The notes under the pieces are model-generated. The model did not search any database, had not been told where the DNA came from, and saw nothing but the letters and a program-made list of their open reading frames with translations. Below are positions 16,740 to 24,237 of a stretch of DNA of 32,376 nucleotides, piece by piece; positions within the stretch are counted from its first letter, which is position 1, and the number at the start of each line of letters is the position of its first letter. The DNA comes from Burkholderiales bacterium (GTDB lineage Bacteria > Pseudomonadota > Gammaproteobacteria > Burkholderiales > SG8-39). The DNA lies in the NCBI GenBank assembly GCA_022844545.1, contig JALHLN010000009.1:1-32376 (forward strand), written 5' to 3'. Position numbers and translations under genes: made by a program.

Positions 16740-17420
16740 ATGAACTACGCGCTGGCGATGCAGGGCCTGTCCATCTGCGACCTGTCGGACGCCTGCGACG
16801 CGCTGGGTATCGTCCCCGCCACCAGCGGCGCGATCAAGGCCGTGTACCCGGGCTGCGCGCCGGTGTGCGGGCCGGTCGCCACCTGCGCCATGTCGCCCGC
16901 CGGCGGCATCGAGATCGTCATCGGCACCATCGAGCTGATGGAAAGCGCCGCGCCCGGATCGATCCTGCTCATCGACGCCCACGACCACCCCGAACAGAAC
17001 ACCATCGGCTCGCTGGTCAGCGTGGTGGCGGTGCAGCGGCGCCTGGGCGGCGCCATCATCGACGGCAGCGTGCGCGACGTGCAGGGCTGCCGCGAACTCG
17101 CCTTCCCGGTCTATGCGCGCGGCACCGTGGTGCATTCGGTGCGTGGCCGCATGGCCATCGACAGCATCAACGCGCCAGTCGCGCTCGGCGGCAAGGCGGT
17201 CGCCCCGGGCGACATCGGGGCCGCGGACGAGAACGGCGCCATCGTGTTTCCCGCGGCGCGGGCGAAGGAGATCTTCGAACTGGCCTGGCGCGCGATGGCG
17301 CTGGAAAAGAAACTGTTCCAGCAGATCCGGCACGGCGGCGACGCCATCGCGCTGCACAAGGCAATGAAGTACGACCTTTCCATGAAGGACCAGCTGGACG
17401 ACAAGGAGTTGCTCAAATGA
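16740..17420 (+). CDS. RraA-like protein, paralog 2
   Basis: GAIIDGSVRDVQGCRELAFPVYARG; PGDIGAADENGAIVFPAARAKEI. Confidence 0.87.
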   Translation: MNYALAMQGLSICDLSDACDALGIVPATSGAIKAVYPGCAPVCGPVATCAMSPAGGIEIVIGTIELMESAAPGSILLIDAHDHPEQNTIGSLVSVVAVQRRLGGAIIDGSVRDVQGCRELAFPVYARGTVVHSVRGRMAIDSINAPVALGGKAVAPGDIGAADENGAIVFPAARAKEIFELAWRAMALEKKLFQQIRHGGDAIALHKAMKYDLSMKDQLDDKELLK

Positions 17421-18382
17421 ACTTCGCTCGCACCCTCGCAGCCTTTCTCGGCGGCCTGCTCGCGCTCTCGGCGCAGGCCCAGACCTACCCCGCCAAGCCG
17501 GTGCGCATCGTGGTCCCGGTCGCCACCGGCGGCATCGCGGACTACTACTCGCGCGTCATCGCGAGGCACGTCTCGGAGGCCTGGGGCCAACCGGTGGTGG
17601 TGGAGAACCGTCCCGGCGGCGGCGGCAACATCGGCGCCGACCTCATCGCCAAATCCGCCCCCGACGGCTACAACCTGGTGATGGGCTTCCTGGGCTCGCA
17701 CGCGGTGAACCAGTTCCTGTTCGCCAAGATGCCCTACGACACGCAGAAGGATTTCGCGCCGGTCGCCATGGTGATCGAGGCCGAGGGCCTGCTCGCGGTG
17801 CACCCCACGGTGCAGGTGCAGACCGTGGCCGACCTGCTCGCCATGGCGCGCGCGCATCCGGGAAAGCTCTCCTACGCCTCGGGCGGCGTCGGCACCGCGA
17901 GCCATCTTGCGGGAGAGCTGTTCAAGTCGATGACCAAGACCGACATGGTGCACATCCCCTACAAGGGCAACGCGCCGGCCATCGCCGACCTGCTCGGCGG
18001 CCAGACCCACCTCACCTTCGCCACCCTGCCCACCATCATCCCGCACGTTCGCGCCGGCAAGGTGCGCGGCATCGCGGTCATCGGCAGCACGCGCTCGGCC
18101 GCCGCGCCCAACCTGCCGACCGTCGCCGAGGCCGGCGTGCCGGGCTTCTCGGTCAACAACTGGATCGGGCTGTTCGCGCGCGCGGGCACCCCGCCCGAGA
18201 TCGTGCGGCGCTGGAACGCCGAGGTGAACCGCATCATGCAGCTGCCGGAAGTGAAGCGCCGCATGGACGTCGAGGGCGAGCGCTACACGCCCAACACCCC
18301 GGAACAGTTCGCGCAGTTCCTGCGCGCCGAGATGGCGAAATGGGAGAAGGTGGTGAAGGACGCGGGGTTGAAGGCGGAGTAG
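17417..18382 (+). CDS. Bug-family (TctC-like) substrate-binding protein
   Basis: Signal peptide; YPAKPVRIVVPVATGGIADYYSRVIARHVSEAWGQPVVVENRPGGGGNIGADLIAKSAPDGYNLVMG; ATGA overlap with the previous gene. Confidence 0.93.
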   Translation: MNFARTLAAFLGGLLALSAQAQTYPAKPVRIVVPVATGGIADYYSRVIARHVSEAWGQPVVVENRPGGGGNIGADLIAKSAPDGYNLVMGFLGSHAVNQFLFAKMPYDTQKDFAPVAMVIEAEGLLAVHPTVQVQTVADLLAMARAHPGKLSYASGGVGTASHLAGELFKSMTKTDMVHIPYKGNAPAIADLLGGQTHLTFATLPTIIPHVRAGKVRGIAVIGSTRSAAAPNLPTVAEAGVPGFSVNNWIGLFARAGTPPEIVRRWNAEVNRIMQLPEVKRRMDVEGERYTPNTPEQFAQFLRAEMAKWEKVVKDAGLKAE

Positions 18383-18389
18383 CCGTGGC

Positions 18390-18413
18390 AAATGTTACCG
18401 ATCGGTAACATTT
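18390..18413. promoter_or_regulatory. 24-bp perfect palindrome AAATGTTACCGATCGGTAACATTT followed by TT
   Basis: Exact self-reverse-complement by base-by-base check; operator and/or terminator candidate. Confidence 0.8.
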
Positions 18414-18677
18414 TTCGCCTCGAAACGCCGCGCGCGACAGGCAGGCAGTCAGGTCGTCGCCGCCAGCCCGCGCTTGCGGCGCGGCTCAGTCCGGCGCGAT
18501 TCCGCGCTCCTCGATGATCTGGGCGTAGCACGCGCTGTCGGCCAGGGTGAGCTTGCCCAACAGGCGGGAGATCGGGCTCGCCCCGGAGCGCGGCTGTGCT
18601 TGCGCGACCCAAGCCGGCGCGGGCAAGATGCGTCACAACGCCGATTGCGCACCGCTCGAATTCCCGGAGGCACGCTC

Positions 18678-19628
18678 GTGACCGGTCTGGATCCTGTCGT
18701 CGGTTTCTTTGCCCTGGGCCTGGCGGCGGGCTTCCTGCGCTCGGACCTCAAGCTCTCCGGCGGCCTGATGGACACGCTCAGCCTGTACCTGCTGGTCGCG
18801 ATCGGGCTCAAGGGCGGGATGGAGCTCGCCCTGGTCGCCGAGCCGGGCGCGCTGCTGCTGCCGATCGCCATCGCCGTGCTGATGAGCGCGGGCACGCCCC
18901 TGCTCGCCTACCCCGCGCTGCGCTTCCTCGGCGGCCTGCGGCGGCCCGACGCCGCCTCGATCGCGGCGCACTACGGCTCGGTATCGGTGGTCACCTTCGC
19001 CGTCGGTACCACGTACCTCTCCGGGCGCGGCATCGGCTACGAGAACTACCTGTCGGTGCTGCTGGTGTTCCTGGAGTTCCCCGCCCTGATCATCGGGGTG
19101 CTGCTCGCCAAGGGCATCGGCCAGGGCACGGACTGGCGGCGCCTCGCGCACGAGGTGTTCACCGGCAAGGCGATCGTATTGCTGGTCGGCAGCCTGGCGA
19201 TCGGCTGGCTGTGGGGCAAGGACGGGGCGAGCGCGCTGACCTTGTTCTACGGCGACCTGTTCAAGGGGTTCCTGACCCTGTTCATGCTCGGCATGGGCGT
19301 CATCACCGCGGCGCGCTTCGCCGACTTGCGCAGCGCCGGGGCGTTCCTGATCGGCTTCGGCATCGTGGTGCCGGTGATCTCGGCCGTCGGCGGGGTGCTG
19401 ATCGGCTGGTGGCTCGGACTGTCGATCGGCGGCGCCACGCTGCTGGCGACCCTGTACGCCAGCGCCTCCTACATCGCGGCCCCGGCGGCGATGCGCATCG
19501 CGATTCCCGACGCCAACCCGGCCCTGTCCATGGGCGCCTCGCTCGGGGTCACGTTTCCCTTCAATCTGCTGCTCGGCATCCCGCTGTACCATGCCATGGT
19601 CGAGTACCTTTACCGCGCCGCGGGGTGA
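18678..19628 (+). CDS. sbtA: SbtA-type sodium-dependent bicarbonate transport permease
   Basis: DPVVGFFALGLAAGFLRSDLKLSGGLMDTLSLYLLVAIGLKGGMEL; AAHYGSVSVVTFAVG; YASASYIAAPAAMRIAIPDANPALSMGASLGVTFPFNLLLGIPLY; GTG start after CGGAGG. Confidence 0.92.
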   Translation: MTGLDPVVGFFALGLAAGFLRSDLKLSGGLMDTLSLYLLVAIGLKGGMELALVAEPGALLLPIAIAVLMSAGTPLLAYPALRFLGGLRRPDAASIAAHYGSVSVVTFAVGTTYLSGRGIGYENYLSVLLVFLEFPALIIGVLLAKGIGQGTDWRRLAHEVFTGKAIVLLVGSLAIGWLWGKDGASALTLFYGDLFKGFLTLFMLGMGVITAARFADLRSAGAFLIGFGIVVPVISAVGGVLIGWWLGLSIGGATLLATLYASASYIAAPAAMRIAIPDANPALSMGASLGVTFPFNLLLGIPLYHAMVEYLYRAAG

Positions 19629-19631
19629 ATA

Positions 19632-19928
19632 ATGGAGCGCATCAAGCTGGTGGTGGTGGTCTGCGAGGACGCGCTGGAGCCGGTGATCCAGCCCGAGCTG
19701 CTGGCCGCCGGCGCCAGGGGTTACACCGTGTGCCAGGCGAGCGGTCGCGGCAACCGCGGCGAGCGCGACGCGCGCTGGTCGCTTTCGGCCAACATCCGCA
19801 TCGAGGTCCTGTGCAACGCCGAGGTGGCCGGGCGCATCGTCGGCACCGTCTACGACAAGTTCAGCGCCAATTACGGCCTGGTGGTGTACGCCGTGGACGT
19901 GGAAGTGATGCGCGCGGGCAGATTCTGA
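19632..19928 (+). CDS. sbtB: SbtB-like PII-family protein
   Basis: GARGYTVCQASGRGNRGERDARWSLSANIRIEVL; immediately downstream of sbtA. Confidence 0.85.
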   Translation: MERIKLVVVVCEDALEPVIQPELLAAGARGYTVCQASGRGNRGERDARWSLSANIRIEVLCNAEVAGRIVGTVYDKFSANYGLVVYAVDVEVMRAGRF

Positions 19929-19952
19929 ATACGCGCGGGCGAGGTAGCCCAC

Positions 19953-20074
19953 CGATTTGCCCGGGCTTGAGGGAGGGATACTGATCGAGGATGCGTTGCG
20001 CAGTCTCACCGTCCGCCAGATTGTCGAGAACGACGGACACAGGGATTCGTGTGCCCCTAAATTGCGGGTCCAGT
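19953..20074 (-). pseudogene. DUF433 (VapB-like antitoxin) gene fragment
   Basis: DPQFRGTRIPVSVVLDNLADGETAQRILDQYPSLKPGQI, DUF433 signature truncated at both ends. Confidence 0.7.
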
Positions 20075-20356
20075 GCCACGACTCGAATGCCACACTGACA
20101 AGACTTCGAGGCGATTTCGCCGAACACGGTAGTAGACCCAATACCGGATGCGATCAAGATGGAACCGGCGCACGTCGGGTGAGCTCGCTTCGTTGACGCG
20201 GACCCCGATGTCCGGCTGCACAAGCAGAAGATTGAGAGCGGCTTGCAGATCTTGCCGTACAGCGCCTGGAGTTGCCGGCCTGTTGAGCGCCCATCACTGC
20301 ACAACGCGTTCGACCTCGCGAGCGGCGCGTCGCGAGACGAAAAGGTCAAGCGGCAT
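20057..20356 (-). pseudogene. RelE/ParE-family toxin with in-frame TGA at codon 21
   Basis: MPLDLFVSRRAAREVERVVQ*WALNRPATPGAVRQDLQAALNLLLVQPDIGVRVNEASSPDVRRFHLDRIRYWVYYRVRRNRLEVLSVWHSSRGTGPAI*; 100 codons in a single frame. Confidence 0.85.
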
Positions 20357-20358
20357 CC

Positions 20359-20586
20359 CTACCCGTGGCGACCCAAACGAGCAAAGAACTCGTCGCCCGG
20401 AATCATCTCTCCTCGATCGGCCTCGGCGATGCCGGCTTCGAGTTCGGCTAGTTCTTCGGCACAGAGGTGAACCTCGTCTTCACGCTCGCGCGTGAGGATG
20501 AAGACCTCGGTTCCCTCCTTGAACTCCGGATCGTCCACGATGATCGTGCCCTTGACTACAGTGCCGGTGGCGATTTTCACGAGCAA
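20359..20586 (-). CDS. Small antitoxin-like protein partnered with the ParE-like gene
   Basis: MLVKIATGTVVKGTIIVDDPEFKEGTEVFILTREREDEVHLCAEELAELEAGIAEADRGEMIPGDEFFARLGRHG; ends 2 bp before the toxin ATG. Confidence 0.72.
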   Translation of the reverse strand: MLVKIATGTVVKGTIIVDDPEFKEGTEVFILTREREDEVHLCAEELAELEAGIAEADRGEMIPGDEFFARLGRHG

Positions 20587-20659
20587 ATGATACTCCGGAC
20601 GTGCGTCGGATGCACGATTGACGCCGGGAAATCGGCCCCCTAAGCAGGGCGGTTGTCTT

Positions 20660-20675
20660 GCCCCGAAATCGGGGC
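20660..20675. terminator. Candidate hairpin GCCCCGA-AA-TCGGGGC downstream of the nar operon
   Basis: 7-bp perfect GC-rich stem about 30 bp past the ppiC-like stop; no clear U-tract. Confidence 0.35.
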
Positions 20676-20706
20676 TGAAGCAAGGAAGGCTACTCCCAAA
20701 TCTGAG

Positions 20707-21369
20707 TCAGACCGCGAGGCCGCGCACGTACTCCCCGAGTGCGCGCTCGGTGGCGCGCTGGCCCAGGTAGGCCCTGACCTGCTCGCGCGCCTCCTCGAAC
20801 GGCAGCAGCCGGCCCGGGATGCGGCGCGCGACCAGCACGACGTGGAAACCGAAGCGCGTCGCCACCAGGTCCGGCAGCACGCCCACCAGTTCCCCCTCGA
20901 GCACGGCCTTCTCGAACTCCGGCACCGAATCGCCGCGCCCGAGCTGTCCCAGCGCGCCGCCCTGGGCGGCGGACGGGCAGTTGGAGTATTCGGCGGCGAG
21001 CTTCGCGAACGCGGCGGGATCCCTGCTCGCCTTCGCATGCACCTCGGCCGCCTTGGCGCGCAGCCGTTCCGGCGGCACGCGCGGGGTGATCGCGAACAGG
21101 ATGTGGCTCGCCTCGACCAGCTCCCCGGCGGTGAAGCGGCGCGGGTTCTGCTCGTACCAGCGGCGGCAATCCTCGTCCGTGGGCTCCGCAGCGGGCACTT
21201 CCTGCTCCAGCAGGCGCTCGATCAGCTCGTCCTCGGCCTCGCGGCTGGCGAAGGCGACCTCGCCCGCGCCGCGCCCTTCCAGCCATCCCAGTTCGCCTGC
21301 GCGCGCCAGCAGGCGCGCGCGCACCGCCTCCAGGTCCGGCTTGGCGTGCTCGTTGGTTTCCATGTTCAT
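20707..21369 (-). CDS. PpiC/parvulin-type peptidyl-prolyl isomerase (nar-operon associated)
   Basis: LVEASHILFAITPRVPPERLRAKAAEVHAKASRDPAAFAKLAAEYSNCPSAAQGGALGQLGRGDSVPEFEKAVLEGELVGVLPDLVATRFGFHVVLV. Confidence 0.9.
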   Translation of the reverse strand: MNMETNEHAKPDLEAVRARLLARAGELGWLEGRGAGEVAFASREAEDELIERLLEQEVPAAEPTDEDCRRWYEQNPRRFTAGELVEASHILFAITPRVPPERLRAKAAEVHAKASRDPAAFAKLAAEYSNCPSAAQGGALGQLGRGDSVPEFEKAVLEGELVGVLPDLVATRFGFHVVLVARRIPGRLLPFEEAREQVRAYLGQRATERALGEYVRGLAV

Positions 21370-21374
21370 TCCCT

Positions 21375-22061
21375 TCAACGGGTCCGCACGATCTGGTAGG
21401 CGCGCGTCAGGTAGCCCACGACGGCGAAGCCGCTCCAGACATGCACCAGGCGCGAGAACGGGAACAGCAGGAACACGGTCATGCCCATCACCAGGTGCAG
21501 CTTGTAGATCCACTCCACCTCGCGGATGAAGTCCGCCGCCCCGGCGCGGAAGGTGACGATGTACTGCGCCCACTGCCCCAGCATCACCATCACGCCGCCG
21601 TCGCGGTGGCCGAGCGACCAGTAGATGGACGCAAGACCAAGGAGCAACGTGGCGAGGATCCACAGCAGGATGAAGATGTCCATGCGCGTCGAGGTGGCGC
21701 GGATGCGCGGCTCGGTCAGGCGCCGGTGCACCAGCAGCAGCAGCCCCACCAGGCACATGGTGCCGAACACGCCGCCGGCGACGATGGCCACCATCTGCTT
21801 GGCTTCGGTCGAGAGGCCGACGGCGTGGTACAGCTCCTTGGGCGTCAGCAGGCCGAACAGGTGGCCGAAGAACAGCGCCAGGATCCCGATGTGGAACAGG
21901 TTCGAGCCCCAGCGCAGCTGCCCGGTGCGCAGCATCTGGCTGGAGTCGCTCTTCCACGTGTACTGCTCGCGGTCGAAGCGGATCAGCGACCCGAGCAGGA
22001 ACACCGCGAGGCAGATGTACGGGTAGATGCCGAACGCGAACTGGTGCAGGAATTCCCTCAT
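21375..22061 (-). CDS. narI: Respiratory nitrate reductase gamma subunit
   Basis: MREFLHQFAFGIYPYICLAVFLLGSLIRFDREQYTWKSDSSQMLRTGQLRWGSNLFHIGILALFFGHLFG; ATGA overlap with narJ. Confidence 0.97.
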   Translation of the reverse strand: MREFLHQFAFGIYPYICLAVFLLGSLIRFDREQYTWKSDSSQMLRTGQLRWGSNLFHIGILALFFGHLFGLLTPKELYHAVGLSTEAKQMVAIVAGGVFGTMCLVGLLLLVHRRLTEPRIRATSTRMDIFILLWILATLLLGLASIYWSLGHRDGGVMVMLGQWAQYIVTFRAGAADFIREVEWIYKLHLVMGMTVFLLFPFSRLVHVWSGFAVVGYLTRAYQIVRTR

Positions 22062-22714
22062 GGCCTGGCTCCCTTGGCGTAGAACTTGACCGGCTGCGGC
22101 GCCCCTCCGGGCTGCAGCCCGTCCATGAACGTGACCGGCTCCTCCATCCACACCTTGTCGATGGCGGCGGGCGAGTTTTCCTCCCCCGGCGTCAGGCGCG
22201 GCGCGAGCGCCTTCGTCAGGCCTGCCTCGCGGCCGGCGGCGAGGACCGCGGCGAACAGCGCCGAATAGCGGCTGCCGCGGTCGGCGAGGCGATCGCCCAG
22301 GCTGCGCAGGATCTCGGCGGTCTCGCCGATCATCCCCTCGGCCTCTTCGCGCGGCAGCGTGGAGAGGAACTCGAGGAACGCCGGCAGGTAGTCCGGCAGC
22401 TCGCCATCGGCGACCTCGAAGCCGCGCGTGCCGTAGGTCTGCGCGAGATCCACCATCGCCTGGCCGCGATCGCGCGATTCGCCGTGCACGTGCTCGAACA
22501 GGTGCAGCGACAGCGCCCGCGAGCGGTCGAACAACTCGACGTAGCGCTCCTGCAGCACGTGCAGCGGCTCGGCGCCCAGTTCGTCCAGCAGGGCCCGCAC
22601 CCCCTTGTCCTTCGGGAACAGTGCCTTGATTTCCGGAACCGCCTCGACCAGGTCCGGTTCCGGATAGGCGAGCAGCGCCGCCAGCGCCTTGAATTTCGTG
22701 GATTCGCCCGTCAT
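22058..22714 (-). CDS. narJ: Nitrate reductase molybdenum cofactor assembly chaperone
   Basis: FKALAALLAYPEPDLVEAVPEIKALFP...LSLHLFEHVHGESRDRGQAMVDL. Confidence 0.96.
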   Translation of the reverse strand: MTGESTKFKALAALLAYPEPDLVEAVPEIKALFPKDKGVRALLDELGAEPLHVLQERYVELFDRSRALSLHLFEHVHGESRDRGQAMVDLAQTYGTRGFEVADGELPDYLPAFLEFLSTLPREEAEGMIGETAEILRSLGDRLADRGSRYSALFAAVLAAGREAGLTKALAPRLTPGEENSPAAIDKVWMEEPVTFMDGLQPGGAPQPVKFYAKGARP

Positions 22715-24237
22715 ACCGCCGCCTTGATCGGAATGGTGCGCTTCTTCTTGCCGCCGAACAGGCTTGGCTCGCTCTCGCCGTCCGAGCAGCCGTTGCCGAA
22801 GCTGAAGCCGCAGGAGCCGCGCAGGTCGTAGGCGTCCTCGGCGTACTCGCGGTGCGTGGTCGGGATGACGAAGCGGTCCTCGTAGTTGGCGATCGCCATG
22901 GTGTGGTACATGTCCTCGACCTGCGCCTGCGTCAGGCCCACCTGCTCCAGCACCGCCGCGTTCTCGCGCTTCTCGACGTGGCGCGAGCGCATGTAGGCGC
23001 GCATCGCCAGCATCCGCTCCAGGGCCAGCTTCACCGGCGCCTCGTCGCCCGCGGTGAGCAGGTTGGCGAGGTATTTCAGCGGGATGCGGAGCTGCGACAC
23101 GTCCGGGATCTCGCCGTTGGCCCCCAGGTGGCCGCTGTTGGCGGCGGCCGAGATGGGCGACAGGGGCGGAACGTACCAGACCATGGGCAGCGTCCGGAAC
23201 TCCGGGTGCAGCGGGAAGGCGACCTTCCAGTCCATCGCCATGCGGTAGACCGGCGAGTTCTTCGCCGCCTCCAGCCAGTTGTCGGGCACGCCGTCCTTGC
23301 GCGCCTGCTCGATCACCTTCGGGTCGTTGGGATCGAGGAACAGCTTGAGCTGTTCCTCATACAGCTGCTTCGGGTCGGCCACGCTCGCCGCCGCCTCGAT
23401 GCCGTCGGCGTCGTAGAGCAGCACGCCAAGGTAGCGGATGCGGCCGACGCAGGTCTCCGAGCACACCGTGGGCTGGCCGACCTCGATGCGCGGGTAGCAG
23501 AAAATGCACTTCTCGGCCTTGCCGGTGGACCAGTTGTAGTAGATCTTCTTGTACGGGCAGCCCGAGACGCACATGCGCCAGCCGCGGCACTTGTCCTGGT
23601 CGATGAGGACGATGCCGTCCTCCTCGCGCTTGTAGATCGAGCCCGAGGGGCAGCTGGCGACGCAGGTGGGGTTGAGGCAGTGCTCGCACAGCCGCGGCAG
23701 GTACATCATGAAGGTGTTCTCGAACTGGCCGTAGATCTCCTTTTCCACCTCGGCGAAGTTGGCGTCCTTGGAGCGCTTGGCGAACTCCCCGCCCAGGATC
23801 TCCTCCCAGTTCGGGCCCCACTCGATCTTCTGCATGCGCTCGCCGGTGATGAGCGAGCGCGGCCGCGCCACCGGGGACGCCTGCTTCTGCAGCGGCGCGG
23901 TGTGCAGGTGCTCGTAGTCGAAGGTGAAGGGCTCGTAGTAGTCGTCGATCTCCGGCAGGTTGGGATTGGCGAAGATCTTCATCAGGATCGACAGCTTGCC
24001 GCCCTGCTTGGGGTGGATGCGGCCATTCGCGCCGCGCGTCCAGCCGCCGTTCCAGCGCTCCTGGTTCTCCCAGTCCTTCGGGTAGCCGATGCCGGGCTTG
24101 GTCTCGACGTTGTTGAACCAGGCGTATTCCATGCCCGGGCGGTTGGTCCAGACGTTCTTGCAGGTCACCGAGCAGGTATGGCAGCCGATGCACTTGTCCA
24201 GGTTCAGGACCATCCCGATCTGCGCGCGGATTTTCAT
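22711..24237 (-). CDS. narH: Respiratory nitrate reductase beta subunit
   Basis: MKIRAQIGMVLNLDKCIGCHTCSVTCKNVWTNRPGMEYAWFNNVETKPG; CEHCLNPTCVASCPSG; CRGWRMCVSGCPYKK Fe-S motifs. Confidence 0.98.
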   Translation of the reverse strand: MKIRAQIGMVLNLDKCIGCHTCSVTCKNVWTNRPGMEYAWFNNVETKPGIGYPKDWENQERWNGGWTRGANGRIHPKQGGKLSILMKIFANPNLPEIDDYYEPFTFDYEHLHTAPLQKQASPVARPRSLITGERMQKIEWGPNWEEILGGEFAKRSKDANFAEVEKEIYGQFENTFMMYLPRLCEHCLNPTCVASCPSGSIYKREEDGIVLIDQDKCRGWRMCVSGCPYKKIYYNWSTGKAEKCIFCYPRIEVGQPTVCSETCVGRIRYLGVLLYDADGIEAAASVADPKQLYEEQLKLFLDPNDPKVIEQARKDGVPDNWLEAAKNSPVYRMAMDWKVAFPLHPEFRTLPMVWYVPPLSPISAAANSGHLGANGEIPDVSQLRIPLKYLANLLTAGDEAPVKLALERMLAMRAYMRSRHVEKRENAAVLEQVGLTQAQVEDMYHTMAIANYEDRFVIPTTHREYAEDAYDLRGSCGFSFGNGCSDGESEPSLFGGKKKRTIPIKAAV

